This document shows, in pieces, positions 6,789-15,975 of a DNA stretch of 29,456 nucleotides. This DNA is from JAGLHV01 sp023132075 [NCBI: bacterium]. Lineage in GTDB: Bacteria; CBDUZB01; JAGLHV01. The DNA lies in NCBI GenBank assembly GCA_023132075.1, contig JAGLYT010000002.1, positions 1-29,456 on the forward strand, read 5' to 3'. Both the position numbers and the translations under genes were made by a program. Numbering within the stretch: position 1 is the stretch's first letter; each line of letters starts with the position of its first letter. A model generated the notes under the pieces. The model was not told the origin of the DNA and made no database searches. It saw nothing but the letters and a program-made list of their open reading frames with translations.

Positions 6789-7706
6789 TTATTTATGCAT
6801 AGTAACATAAAGCCTGGAAAGAACTTTTAAATGAACTTTTTCACCCATTATTTTTACTTGAATGATAAACACATATTTTTTACCTTTGTATTCTTTTTCC
6901 TTAGGAAAAGAAAGGTACATTTTTATTTCCTTTTCCTCTTTTGCCGGAACGAAAATTTTTGTTTTATTGAAAGTCAAAAATCCCGGATTAGGCGTATCTT
7001 TGTACCCTTCTTTTATTTTTCCCCCTACATCTTCTACACAAAGACTTTTTATTTCATAGGTAAAACCATATTTTTTATTGGGATTTATTATTTTAAGGGT
7101 TTGTTTAAGGTTATGTACTTTGCCCGGTTTAATATTTTTTACTACAATGTCATAAGGAAGAACGCTGAATTGGTAGTTTCCTTTTATTTTTCCCGTTTCA
7201 TCTTGAAAAGCACCGCCTTTAGGAAGAGGGGAATGTTTGGAGGCAATAGTAAATAAGAGTTTACTTTTTAGTCCTATAGCAATGGAACCTGTACCGGCGA
7301 TACTATGTGACCAAAAATAAACGATAAATTTTTTCCCTAAATATTTTTTGTTTTTAGGAATAGAAAGGAATAAATTTGTTTCCCCGGTTTGGTGAGCGGG
7401 GATGGTAAGTATTTCTTTTTCTATTTTTACCCAGGAAAGATCAGGAATAGATTCAAAGTCCATTTCTAATTGATTTTTAGTCGGATAAGCAGGTTCTAGT
7501 TCAAGTGTTAAGGTAATATCACTGGTGTTTTTTATTTTTAAAGGAAGATTAATTAAGTCTTTGGTGTTATAAGTTTCCCCGATTTGTAAATTTTCTATGA
7601 GTATTTTTCCGAAAGAAGTGGATAAACCGGCAGTATAGGAAGGTCTTACAGTTAAAGAGTGCAGGATAAAAAGTAAAAAAACAAAGAGAACGGCTTTTTT
7701 AAACAT
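6789..7706 (-). CDS. Secreted protein with two Ig-like beta-sandwich domains, function unknown
   Basis: 305 residues with a signal peptide (1-26, cut near YTA). Residues ~30-150 read as an Ig-like domain (LPLKIKNTSD, LTIPAHQTGETNLFLSIP, GKKFIVYFWSH). A second similar domain covers ~185-305 (LKQTLKIINPN, FVPAKEEKEIKMYLSFP, YVFIIQVKIMG). The pattern (conserved N-terminal strand, asparagine-rich turn, PA...T, L-IP/FP) recalls DUF916-type or COG1470-like extracellular Ig domains, but I cannot assign the family. It starts 3 bases after the O-antigen-ligase gene, whose last codons provide its AAAGGAGG ribosome-binding site, so the two are translationally linked. Last gene of the operon. A periplasmic or surface partner in envelope assembly is plausible but unproven. 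Confidence 0.85.
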   Translation of the reverse strand: MFKKAVLFVFLLFILHSLTVRPSYTAGLSTSFGKILIENLQIGETYNTKDLINLPLKIKNTSDITLTLELEPAYPTKNQLEMDFESIPDLSWVKIEKEILTIPAHQTGETNLFLSIPKNKKYLGKKFIVYFWSHSIAGTGSIAIGLKSKLLFTIASKHSPLPKGGAFQDETGKIKGNYQFSVLPYDIVVKNIKPGKVHNLKQTLKIINPNKKYGFTYEIKSLCVEDVGGKIKEGYKDTPNPGFLTFNKTKIFVPAKEEKEIKMYLSFPKEKEYKGKKYVFIIQVKIMGEKVHLKVLSRLYVTMHK

Positions 7707-7709
7707 AAC

Positions 7710-9869
7710 TTATTTTCCTCCTTTTTCAATTGTTTTTTTTAAAGTATCCAAATGTATTTTAGCGTCGGTAAAATTCGGATCAATCTTTAAAGTTTCTTGC
7801 CAGCAATTAATAGCTTTTTGGTTCTTTTTTTCTAAGGCATACATAATCCCTAAATTAAAGTGGGTGAGAGCCACCCGCGGATTTATATTTAATGAGTTCT
7901 CAAGAGTACTGATGGCTAATTTAGTATTTCCTTGTAAGTAATAGGTAGAACCCATATTAGTATAGGGTTCTATAAAATAAGGATCCAGCATAATTGCTTT
8001 TTGGAAATTAATTATAGCGGGATTAAAAAACTGTTCGTTTAGTTTTCCTAAATAGACATAAGTTACCCCCAGGCCGTTGTATCCCAGGGCATCCTGGGGG
8101 ATAAGTTTAATGTATTTTTTGTATTCTGTAATTGCTTGATTTAAAATTAATCTTTTTTCTTTATTATCACGGGTAAACAATGCTTTATCCTGGTAAGCTT
8201 TAGCAAAATTTTGGTGATAGATAGCTTGATAAGGATTTAATTGAACGGCCTTTTTATATTTTTCAATTGCCCGGTCATATATTTTTTTAGTGGAGAGAAA
8301 CATCCCGCTTTTAAAATAACGGTCAGCTTGATAAATTCTAAAAGCAAATAAGATAAGTATAAGGGTAGTAATACAAGTTACAGAATAGAGCGGATACTTA
8401 ACGGCTTTCAGATTTAAAAGGTAAGGCAATTTAATTCTAATAAGAGAAAACATAGGAGGTTCTTCATTTTGAGTAACGGGGTGAATAGATGTTTCTTTTT
8501 CAATAATAGAAATGAAACTGACTAATAACCAAAAAATGACCGATGTTGTTAAAATACTAAAACTAAATTGATTCTGGATTAAAAGAGCCGCAGCGGAACT
8601 CATTAGTCCGGCAGTTAAAAGTTTTATTTCTAAACCTGTATAGTACAAGCGACCGGGTTTTTGGTCACTATTTTTTACTGAATAGGTTAAGGATAAGTCT
8701 TTTTTGTTGATAATTTTTATTCCTGTTTTGAAAAAGGTAAACAACAAAAAGAGATATATTATTAATCCGATAATCCCTCTGGTGACAATGATTTGTAAAA
8801 ATTCGTTATGGGCATAACCGGCATTAACATTTCTTCGGGAAAATGTTTCATAGGCAGGAGACATATAGCGGCGAAAGTTTATGCCGAATGTGTCTTGCCC
8901 CATGCCCAAAATGGGGTTATTTTTAATCATTTTTAAACAACTTTTCCATCCGCTTAAGCGGGAAGCTATATCTCGTTCTTTTAGATTGGTGATGGAGTTA
9001 ATTCGTTCAATAACGGGAGAAAAAATATTTGAATGAAGATTTTTTCGGGGAGTTAATTTATAAAAAGATAAAAATACGATAATAAATAAAATAATAATTC
9101 CTGTTAAGTACAAAATTTTTTTAGGGACATAAAATAAAATGATTTTTCTGGTTAGGATTATCCACAATAAAATTGATCCGCTTAATCCCAACCATGCCGC
9201 ACGTGAATAAGTAAAGATAAGACAGGTAAAAAATAAGAGCAGAAGCAAAAGATAATATATTTTTACTTTTTTAATTATTCTGCTTAAGGTAAGAGGGACG
9301 AGCATAATCAGGTAAGCACCCAGAAAATTAGGATTACCTAAAGTTGAACAAACCCTTTCTTGGGGAGAAAAAGACCATTTAACGAAATCCAGGCCAAAAT
9401 GTTGAAATATTCCATATAAGGAAACCAATGCTCCGCCAATAAAAAGGAAAGAAATTATTTTTTCTATTTTATGAAATGATAAGTTGTTTATTACTAAAAA
9501 GTATAGGAATATACAACCGCTTATACAGATAAACCCTTCAAAATAAAACAGGTACATTCCCCATAGACTGATATAAATATTGGTAGAATATAATACAGCA
9601 GCAAGAATACTTATAAAATAAACGAGAATAGCGATATTTAGGGGCTTTTTTAAAGATATAATGGGGAGAATAATGGTAGCTGTTTCGGTTGTTTTTATTA
9701 ACCATGTCGTACCTAAAATTAAAAGAAAGCAAATAAACAAACAGGCTTTAGGTAGAGAGAAAACGTCATTTAAATAGGGGTTAAATACCAAGGGAAGAAA
9801 AAAAACAAGACCGATTAGCCCTTTTTCTATGATTTGGTCACAAATATCTAAATTTTTTTTATTTAACAT
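7710..9869 (-). CDS. O-antigen ligase/polymerase-like (Wzy_C) membrane protein with C-terminal TPRs
   Basis: 719 residues from ATG 9869 (a TTG three codons upstream is also possible; no clear ribosome-binding site for either). About a dozen hydrophobic segments span residues ~15-460. The Wzy/WaaL signature region is present: NPNFLGAYL in the middle and GMGQDTFGINF...YAHNEFLQIIVTRGIIGLIIY, the periplasmic loop with the conserved His-Asn-Glu. After a further membrane segment (~500-520), residues ~530-715 hold at least five TPR units (AIEKYKKAVQLNP, GYNGLGVTYVYLGKL, AISTLENSLNINP). The family transfers or polymerises lipid-linked glycans at the outer face of the inner membrane, for LPS, exopolysaccharide or protein O-glycosylation. 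Lone ligases next to pilin genes can be pilin O-oligosaccharyltransferases; nothing here decides between these roles. Confidence 0.88.
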   Translation of the reverse strand: MLNKKNLDICDQIIEKGLIGLVFFLPLVFNPYLNDVFSLPKACLFICFLLILGTTWLIKTTETATIILPIISLKKPLNIAILVYFISILAAVLYSTNIYISLWGMYLFYFEGFICISGCIFLYFLVINNLSFHKIEKIISFLFIGGALVSLYGIFQHFGLDFVKWSFSPQERVCSTLGNPNFLGAYLIMLVPLTLSRIIKKVKIYYLLLLLLFFTCLIFTYSRAAWLGLSGSILLWIILTRKIILFYVPKKILYLTGIIILFIIVFLSFYKLTPRKNLHSNIFSPVIERINSITNLKERDIASRLSGWKSCLKMIKNNPILGMGQDTFGINFRRYMSPAYETFSRRNVNAGYAHNEFLQIIVTRGIIGLIIYLFLLFTFFKTGIKIINKKDLSLTYSVKNSDQKPGRLYYTGLEIKLLTAGLMSSAAALLIQNQFSFSILTTSVIFWLLVSFISIIEKETSIHPVTQNEEPPMFSLIRIKLPYLLNLKAVKYPLYSVTCITTLILILFAFRIYQADRYFKSGMFLSTKKIYDRAIEKYKKAVQLNPYQAIYHQNFAKAYQDKALFTRDNKEKRLILNQAITEYKKYIKLIPQDALGYNGLGVTYVYLGKLNEQFFNPAIINFQKAIMLDPYFIEPYTNMGSTYYLQGNTKLAISTLENSLNINPRVALTHFNLGIMYALEKKNQKAINCWQETLKIDPNFTDAKIHLDTLKKTIEKGGK

Positions 9870-9924
9870 AAATGTCAACTTGGGTAAAAAATTGGCAAAA
9901 TTATTCTTTCTTTAAAAAGAGTTT

Positions 9925-9943
9925 AACAAAATTCTATTTTGTT
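9925..9943 (-). terminator. AT-rich hairpin over the stop codon of the phosphatase gene
   Basis: AACAAAA, TTCTA loop, TTTTGTT make a perfect 7-bp stem that includes the TAG stop of the upstream phosphatase gene (9934-9936). No strong U-run follows; an attenuating or mRNA-stability role within the operon is possible. Confidence 0.3.
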
Positions 9944-11430
9944 TTCAAGGATATTATAGTAATATCATCGTTTTGTTCGGCACCGGCGGTAAAAATTTCT
10001 ATTTCTTTTTTAATTTTTGTAATAATAGTTTCAGCATTATCATCTTTACAATTTAAAGCTGCTTTTTCCAAACGGGTTTCACCGAATTCTTCTTGTTTTC
10101 TATTCATTGCTTCTGTTATTCCATCGGTATAAAAAATTAGTAAAGAACCCTTATCTAGAGAAAGAGTTTCTTGTTTTATGTGTTGATTGAAGAGTGTTTT
10201 ATCTGCCATCCCCAAAGCTATGCCACTGGATTTAGTCCAGGATGGCTTGTTTTTGTGGATAAATAATAATGGATTATGTCCGGCACTGGCATATTGGAGT
10301 GTTTGGTTTTCTGTATCCAAAATAGCAAAAAGCATGGTTACAAAAAGTCCTTTTTTTATATCGCGGCAGACTAAAACATTGGTTTTGGCTAAAACTTCTG
10401 CCGGTTGGCTGTTTTCTGTTATTTGAGAACGGAATATACTGCGGGTAAGAGCCATTCCCAAAGAACCAGGAATTCCTTTTCCGGAAACGTCAGCAATGAC
10501 AATGCCCAGTTTTTTCGGGGTTATCCAGAAAAAATCATAATAATCACCCCCGACTTCTTTTGCTGCCTTATAAAAAGTGCTGACAGTAAAAGCTGGAATT
10601 TGAGGACATTTTTTGGGAAGAAGGGATTGTTGAATTTGTTGGGCAATTTGTAATTCTTTTTTTAAGCGTTCGCTTTCGATAAGTCTTATCTGTGCGTTTT
10701 TTAGTTTTTCGGTCATTTGATTAAAAGTTTCAGCGAGTTGTCCGATTTCATCCTTGGTTGGTATTATGATTTTGTGGTCCAGATTGCCGCTTCCGATTAT
10801 TTGTACCCCTTTAGTAAGAATTCCCACCGGTTTAGTAATAAAAGAAACCATTATCCATGAAAGGATTAATCCTAAAATAAACACAAAAATCGTAATGGCA
10901 AAAATAAGATTTTTTACTTGTTTTATGGCTGTGGCAATTTCTTTTCCCGAAAATCCTAAACGGATAGTGCCTAATTTAGTTCCATTGCTTAAAATAGGTA
11001 CGGCAATATCATAATAATCCTCCATAGAGGGATCAACGTTATGTTGAATAAGGGTTCCTTTTTCTAATTCGACTGCTTTTTGCCAAAAAGAGTCCTTAAA
11101 AGTTGTTCCTTTGATTATCCGGTGGTCGGAATGAGAGATGATTTTACCTGTTTTATCCAGTATCATTGCATATAATATGGATTTGTCCTCTGCAATTTTA
11201 TCCATATAAATACCCAACAATAATTCGTCTCCGCTTAATAAAGCTTCCCCGCTTGTTGCCGCCAGGTTTGAACCTAATGCTTCCCCTTTTTTCTGCATCT
11301 GGAGAATCAATGGTTTTTTCATTTCATTGGAAATAATCAATCCAACACTTAACATTGTTATGCAAATTAATCCGCTGATTATTAAACTAAATTTTTTTCT
11401 TAAACTTGTTTTTCTTTTCTTGTTTTTCAT
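9934..11430 (-). CDS. RsbU/SpoIIE-type PP2C serine phosphatase with extracytoplasmic sensor and HAMP domain
   Basis: About 498 residues from ATG 11430; a GTG at 11442 is an alternative, and neither has a strong ribosome-binding site. TM1 ~13-33, an extracytoplasmic sensor ~34-180 (SILYAMILDKTGKIISHSD, a dCache/sCache-like pattern), TM2 ~182-204, HAMP ~204-255 (KPVGILTKGVQIIGSGNLDHKI), coiled linker, then the SpoIIE phosphatase domain ~270-498. PP2C metal-binding landmarks are visible: GGDYYDF, VIADVSGKG and the final NDDITIISL. The family dephosphorylates anti-anti-sigma factors in partner-switching cascades; no STAS or anti-sigma gene is in the window. The sensor resembles that of the membrane protein at 26550-27722. 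It starts 23 bases after the propeller-OmpA gene, suggesting a functional pair. Stop is TAG. Confidence 0.92.
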   Translation of the reverse strand: MKNKKRKTSLRKKFSLIISGLICITMLSVGLIISNEMKKPLILQMQKKGEALGSNLAATSGEALLSGDELLLGIYMDKIAEDKSILYAMILDKTGKIISHSDHRIIKGTTFKDSFWQKAVELEKGTLIQHNVDPSMEDYYDIAVPILSNGTKLGTIRLGFSGKEIATAIKQVKNLIFAITIFVFILGLILSWIMVSFITKPVGILTKGVQIIGSGNLDHKIIIPTKDEIGQLAETFNQMTEKLKNAQIRLIESERLKKELQIAQQIQQSLLPKKCPQIPAFTVSTFYKAAKEVGGDYYDFFWITPKKLGIVIADVSGKGIPGSLGMALTRSIFRSQITENSQPAEVLAKTNVLVCRDIKKGLFVTMLFAILDTENQTLQYASAGHNPLLFIHKNKPSWTKSSGIALGMADKTLFNQHIKQETLSLDKGSLLIFYTDGITEAMNRKQEEFGETRLEKAALNCKDDNAETIITKIKKEIEIFTAGAEQNDDITIISLKTK

Positions 11431-11453
11431 ATTTATTTTCACAATCTCACAAT

Positions 11454-13454
11454 TTATTTTTTAGTTGTAATCTCAATTTCTACCCTTCGATTTTTAGCTC
11501 GCCCTTTTGTTGTCGTATTAGAAGTTTTAGGCCTTGTTTCTCCGTAACCTTTTACTGAAAAAGATTCCGCGGATAAAGTACTATTTCTTATTAAAGACTC
11601 AAAAACACTGTGTGCACGGGCTTCTGAAAGTTTTAAATTTGAAGAATAAAGACATTTTTGTATGGGAACATTGTCAGTATGTCCGTTTATCTTTATTTCC
11701 AGATGGGAATATTTTTCCGGGGAGTATCTTTTTAAGAAATTAGCAACCGTATTAATTATTTCTTCCCCTCCCTCTTTTATTTGTGCGCTTCCGGAGTCAA
11801 AAAGCAACGTTTCCTGAAGGGTAAGCCGGGTGGTATAATCTTCTTTTTTCTTTTTTGTAGAAGGAATGCTTTCTACTATGATTGTAGGAGCAGCTTTGGC
11901 TTTTGCATGGATAATGCTTTTTGTTGTCACTGTTCGGTCAAGCCAATCAGTTAAGGCTGCGGTAATAATGTTTTTTCCTTCTTCTAAATTGATTAAAGCT
12001 GTGAACGTTTGATTGGTCGGATTTAAGGTAGCTAATAAATTACCCGGTTGAACGATGATTTGTTTAATTTTGGTCTTATTGTATTTACCGGAAATGTTTT
12101 GCAGTCCTATATTCAAAGAGGCAGCAGGGTCGGAGTCAATGGTGATTTTCGGGACAATTGTGTCTATTTTGATAGTAGCTAAAGATGAGTTACTGTTTTT
12201 TTCTGTGTCTTCAGCAGTTAAACGGATATTGTAGGTGTCGCTTAAACAGGGTAAATTTCTCATTTGCCAGTCAATCTGAAAATGTTTGTTTCTTTTGGTA
12301 GGGGTGACGGTTATATCTTCGTTAATCCACACGTCCGGAAAAGATGCTGTGCTGTATTCTATTGTTGTCTGTTTAATTTTTTGATTGCTGGAAATTAAAC
12401 AATCTATTTTTAAGGGGGAAGAGATTTTTAATTTTGTAAGGTAACTGTTTTCCAAATGAATTTCTACTTGAGGAATTTGTTTGTTATATCGGCGAATTCC
12501 TTCATCCGTGCCAAACCAGACAAAGTTTCCGTCTACCAGTATTACACCTATCGATAGACCATTTTTTGAAGAAAATGTTTTCCATTTTTTAGCATCCAGA
12601 TTAAGAAGGCTTATTCCATCAAAGGTTCCTATCCATATATATTTTCCATCATTGGCAATTGATTGGACAAAGTTATCACACAATCCGTTAGAAGTTGTAT
12701 AGTTTTTCCATTTTTGAGAAGATTTACTAAAGCGTCGTATTCCGCCCCCATTAGTTCCGCACCAAATAAAACCTTTTTCTACGGCTAATACTATATTACT
12801 ATAAAGAGTACTCGATGGGGTTTGGATTTCCCATTTGCCCGTATGGAGATTGAAAATATTAATTACTGCCCCAACAGTGCCTACCAGAAGGTTAGATCCG
12901 TCCCGGATTAAAGTTTTAATTCTATTATCAAAAAGACCGTCTTTAGTGGTGTAAACCGCACCGAAATTGTTATTTGTCGTATTGAAAGATGTCAAACCTA
13001 TTTCCGTGCCTATCCAGAGATCATTTTCAATATTGAGAAGTGTATTTACCTGATTACTGGGCAGGCCATCTTTAACCGTATAGTTAGTCCATAACTTTTT
13101 CTTTTTATTGAACCGGGTTAATCCTTTTTTTGTGCCGAACCATATGTCAGTATTTTTTACAAGAATGGTATTGATATAATTGTCGGCAAGGCCGTTATGG
13201 GTAGTATAATTAGTCCAACGATTTTTTTTAGGGTTGAAATGACTGACCCCGTTATAGGTTCCAATCCATAAAGTATCTTTATCCATAGCTATGCAATTAA
13301 CCGAATCGTCTATTAAGCCGCAAGTTGACTTGTTGTAAAAGGTCCATTCCTTGGGTTTATTGCCTTTTGCTGTTTTTGCTATACCTTTTTCATGATAAAA
13401 TAAAAGACAACCTCCGATGATGAACAATGTAAGAAAAATATTTTTCTTTGACAT
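11454..13454 (-). CDS. Periplasmic two-component-regulator-type propeller fused to OmpA peptidoglycan-binding domain
   Basis: 666 residues with a signal peptide (1-26). Start ATG 13454 has GGGAGG nine bases upstream. Residues ~35-330 contain about seven propeller repeats of the pattern W..YT..NGL..N.V, then LWIGT..G(I/V)..FN, the type usually found in the sensor part of hybrid two-component systems. Residues ~335-520 are Ig-like (YNIRLTAEDTEK, NIITAALTDW). Residues ~545-666 are an OmpA-like domain (LLFDSGSAQIKEGG, INGHTDNVPI, LSEARAHSVFESL, GYGETRP, NRRVEI), which binds peptidoglycan. There is no kinase part. The gene just downstream encodes a membrane-bound phosphatase, so the propeller may sense envelope ligands or glycans for it; that link is inference. 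Confidence 0.9.
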   Translation of the reverse strand: MSKKNIFLTLFIIGGCLLFYHEKGIAKTAKGNKPKEWTFYNKSTCGLIDDSVNCIAMDKDTLWIGTYNGVSHFNPKKNRWTNYTTHNGLADNYINTILVKNTDIWFGTKKGLTRFNKKKKLWTNYTVKDGLPSNQVNTLLNIENDLWIGTEIGLTSFNTTNNNFGAVYTTKDGLFDNRIKTLIRDGSNLLVGTVGAVINIFNLHTGKWEIQTPSSTLYSNIVLAVEKGFIWCGTNGGGIRRFSKSSQKWKNYTTSNGLCDNFVQSIANDGKYIWIGTFDGISLLNLDAKKWKTFSSKNGLSIGVILVDGNFVWFGTDEGIRRYNKQIPQVEIHLENSYLTKLKISSPLKIDCLISSNQKIKQTTIEYSTASFPDVWINEDITVTPTKRNKHFQIDWQMRNLPCLSDTYNIRLTAEDTEKNSNSSLATIKIDTIVPKITIDSDPAASLNIGLQNISGKYNKTKIKQIIVQPGNLLATLNPTNQTFTALINLEEGKNIITAALTDWLDRTVTTKSIIHAKAKAAPTIIVESIPSTKKKKEDYTTRLTLQETLLFDSGSAQIKEGGEEIINTVANFLKRYSPEKYSHLEIKINGHTDNVPIQKCLYSSNLKLSEARAHSVFESLIRNSTLSAESFSVKGYGETRPKTSNTTTKGRAKNRRVEIEITTKK

Positions 13455-13530
13455 AATTATTGCCTCCCGATTGTAGAGTAATAGTTTTTTTGAAAGTGAT
13501 TAAATCACAAGTATGCTATTGGTACATGTT

Positions 13531-15567
13531 TTATTTTAATTGCTCAAGTTTTTTTATTTTAGTCTTTGCTCTTTTTAAATATTTTAATGCTTTTTCATGA
13601 TGAGTTTGAATAAGTAATGCTTTTTCCCACATATTTACCGCTTCTTTTAAATCGTTTTCCCGGTAGTAAAAAATTCCTTGAGCCAGATATGCTTCCATGC
13701 AAATCTCTTTGATTTTATGGTTTTCGGGAATAATTATTAAAGCTTTTTCCCATAAAGTAATGGCTTCTAAATATTTTCCCGCATTATATTCGTTAACTCC
13801 TTGCTGGTAAAGTTTATTAGTTTTTTCGATAAATTCTTTTCTGGTTTGTCCAATAGCGATTTTAGCTTCGGTATGAGAAGGGATAATTTCAAGCAGTTTA
13901 GTCCACAGGATAACTGCCTGGTTAAATTCCCCTTTTTGATAAAGCAACCTGCCGTCTTGAAAAAGTTTATTGCCCAACTCTTTGAATAAGCGGGAGGCTT
14001 CTTTTTGTCCCGGATCTAAATTTAATGCCTGTTTCCATTTTTTTATTGCAGCAGAATAATTTTTCTTATGATAAAAATTTTGACCTTCTTTTATGTATTT
14101 TTGGATAATATCTTTTTTTACCGCTATTTTTTCTTCTTTTAATTTAACTAGTGCTTTTTGAATATTTTCTTCTACCAGAGGATAGTTGGGATAAACTTTT
14201 GAAATTTTTTCCCATTCCCTGATTGCCTGGGAATATTTTCCCAGTTGATAGGATTTTGTTCCCAGCTGGAGAGATTTCTCTAATTTTTGCCTCATCGTTT
14301 TAATAAAGGTTTTAGCCTGTATTTCTGCCGGGTTTATAATTAAAATATTCTGCCATACTTTTTCGGCTTTTCTCCATAAGTTTTTTTTGTAGAAAGAAGA
14401 AGCTTTGTCGTAAAGTGTTTTTGTCTCTATGGTGATTCTGGTCTTGATGGTTGTAACATATTTATGAGCTAATTCGTGATGGGGATCAACAGAGAAAATG
14501 TTGTTAAAGGTGCTAAGTGCTTCCGATAATCTTTTTTTCTGGTATAAATCTATTCCCTTCCGCAAATGAGTAGTAAAGAATTTTTTCTCTTTTTTACTGA
14601 ATATACGTTGGATTTTTACTTCCTGGCCAAATCTCATAGTAAAAGATAGTTGATGTGAACCGTATGTTTCTTCGATTCCGCTAATAGGGTAAGCGAAAGC
14701 ATAGTCTACTTGAAACATAGGGGAAACCCAACTCATTCCGCAGGTTAAATTTCTATATGACTGGTCACCAATACCAAAACCTCCTCTTACGCCCAGTAAT
14801 TTCTGAAGGAACCATTTTTCTCCTCCGCCATAGAATTTTAGGTTATTGTCTCTGTAATATACATCCAAGCCTGCATTGAAACTTTTCTGTTTATAAACAG
14901 AGCCCAGTTTAAAGCCCGCAGGGATTTCATCTTTTTCTTTAAGCCCCAAATCAGGTTGATTGATATCAGTTAAGATGAGGCCAAAAGAAAAAAAATCGTT
15001 TAAATTGTACAGGCCGCTAATATCCAGACTGTAATTATAAACAAAGGTTCCTTTGCTGAAAAGAGGATCTATTCTGGTATAATCGTCTTTCCCGAACTTT
15101 TTTGCCAAATATTTGAAGTTTATTCCTCCGGCAAAATAGTTTTTGTACAATTTTTTACCATAAGAAAGGATAATGGTATCTTCCTGATAAAAATCAGCCA
15201 GGATAAAATTTAACCACCCTATGCCAATTGTTCCCCATGATGAACGTTCATCGGTTTCCTTATTGCCGAATTCTAAAGGGTGAGCATAGAGACAGAGACT
15301 ATTGATTAAGTTGCTGTCATCGTCTAATCCCCAATGAATTTTTCCGCAACTGGTAGTGAGTTCTTTTCTATTTAATTGTGATAGTCCGGCAGGGTTATAA
15401 TAAAGGCTGTAAACATCGTCACAAACCGCAACAAAATTTTTTCCCCGGCCAATACAACGGGCTCCCGCTCCCATTTCTTCGAAATGAGCACAGAGATGTG
15501 AATTACAAAACAAACAAATAATGGCGATAATAAGAGTTGAATAATAATTAATTTCTATTTTTGTCAT
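13531..15567 (-). CDS. Outer-membrane beta-barrel (PorV/UPF0164-like) protein with C-terminal TPR array
   Basis: 678 residues from ATG 15567, overlapping the upstream regulator stop by 4 bases (ATGA). Signal peptide 1-27. The next stretch (EEMGAGARCIGRGKNFVAVCDDVYSLYYNPAGLSQL, here split across two strands of the barrel) is the hallmark of PorV/UPF0164/FadL-like barrels. Alternating beta-strands continue to ~340 (GTIGIGWLNF, YKNYFAGGINFKYLAKKF, FKLGSVYKQKSFNAGLDVYY). Residues ~350-678 contain about seven TPR units (EALSTFNNIFSVDP, AIREWEKISKVYP, AIKKWKQALNLDP, AVILWTKLLEIIP, AITLWEKALIIIP, AVNMWEKALLIQ). The TPRs closely resemble those of the TadD-like protein at 25269-26528. Probable outer-membrane scaffold for export or surface attachment. 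Confidence 0.88.
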   Translation of the reverse strand: MTKIEINYYSTLIIAIICLFCNSHLCAHFEEMGAGARCIGRGKNFVAVCDDVYSLYYNPAGLSQLNRKELTTSCGKIHWGLDDDSNLINSLCLYAHPLEFGNKETDERSSWGTIGIGWLNFILADFYQEDTIILSYGKKLYKNYFAGGINFKYLAKKFGKDDYTRIDPLFSKGTFVYNYSLDISGLYNLNDFFSFGLILTDINQPDLGLKEKDEIPAGFKLGSVYKQKSFNAGLDVYYRDNNLKFYGGGEKWFLQKLLGVRGGFGIGDQSYRNLTCGMSWVSPMFQVDYAFAYPISGIEETYGSHQLSFTMRFGQEVKIQRIFSKKEKKFFTTHLRKGIDLYQKKRLSEALSTFNNIFSVDPHHELAHKYVTTIKTRITIETKTLYDKASSFYKKNLWRKAEKVWQNILIINPAEIQAKTFIKTMRQKLEKSLQLGTKSYQLGKYSQAIREWEKISKVYPNYPLVEENIQKALVKLKEEKIAVKKDIIQKYIKEGQNFYHKKNYSAAIKKWKQALNLDPGQKEASRLFKELGNKLFQDGRLLYQKGEFNQAVILWTKLLEIIPSHTEAKIAIGQTRKEFIEKTNKLYQQGVNEYNAGKYLEAITLWEKALIIIPENHKIKEICMEAYLAQGIFYYRENDLKEAVNMWEKALLIQTHHEKALKYLKRAKTKIKKLEQLK

Positions 15568-15893
15568 TTTTCTTTTCTTTCCTTAAAAATTTGGACAGGC
15601 TCTTTTTTTATAGTATGGATTTTCGCTGTATTTTCGTCAAAGAGTTTTTTATTTAAAGAATTTTTAATTTCTACTAAGGAACGGCGTCTTTCAGAAGAGG
15701 GTTTGATCAGATGAATTATTTTTAAACTTGCTTGTCCATTATATAATCGATAACCGGAGGTGGTTTTTGCTGTTACTTTAAGTAAACCGATGTCTGTGTA
15801 ATATCTAATAGTGGAAACCGGTAGACCGGCTGTTTTTGCCAATTCTCCAATGGTTGAAAGTCCCAATTTTAAACGATCCTTTTTACTAAACAA
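15564..15893 (-). CDS. MerR-family transcriptional regulator, short form
   Basis: 109 residues from TTG 15893, chosen because GGGAGG lies eight bases upstream. Residues ~12-80 form a MerR winged-helix domain: LSTIGELAKTAGLPVSTIRYYTDIGLL is the recognition helix region (split here by position), followed by GYRLYNGQASLKIIHLIK and a short tail. It lacks a long dimerisation coil and the C-terminal ligand-binding domain of classic metal or drug sensors; the length fits small MerR-like regulators. First gene of the operon, overlapping the beta-barrel gene by 4 bases. A 28-bp dyad at 15913-15940 directly upstream is the likely autoregulatory operator. Confidence 0.88.
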   Translation of the reverse strand: MFSKKDRLKLGLSTIGELAKTAGLPVSTIRYYTDIGLLKVTAKTTSGYRLYNGQASLKIIHLIKPSSERRRSLVEIKNSLNKKLFDENTAKIHTIKKEPVQIFKERKEK

Positions 15894-15912
15894 AGATTTT
15901 TCCTCCCAAACC

Positions 15913-15940
15913 GAAAGTGCACAGTATACTTCCTACTTTC
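15913..15940. promoter_or_regulatory. 28-bp symmetric operator candidate for the MerR-type regulator
   Basis: The arrangement GAAAGT-N4-AGTATACT-N4-ACTTTC is exactly symmetric about 15926/15927, with a self-complementary 8-bp centre and 6-bp outer arms. It lies between the regulator's ribosome-binding site and its likely promoter. Confidence 0.6.
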
Positions 15941-15946
15941 ATATAA

Positions 15947-15975
15947 AGCCTATCATAATTTTCGTTCTTTGTCAA
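15947..15975 (-). promoter_or_regulatory. Probable promoter of the MerR-headed operon
   Basis: On the minus strand TTGACA (15975-15970), a 17-base spacer, then TAGGCT (15952-15947). A second TTGACA occurs 10 bases upstream (15985-15980), forming a direct repeat of CTTGACAAA. The -10 is imperfect, as often in activator-dependent promoters. Confidence 0.5.

Noticed and set aside
6831-7256. 141-codon plus-strand frame rich in Phe/Tyr
   Set aside because: Shadow of the AT-rich Ig-like gene on the other strand.
9872-11014. Four plus-strand frames opposite the phosphatase gene
   Set aside because: All antisense to a protein with clear SpoIIE and HAMP motifs.
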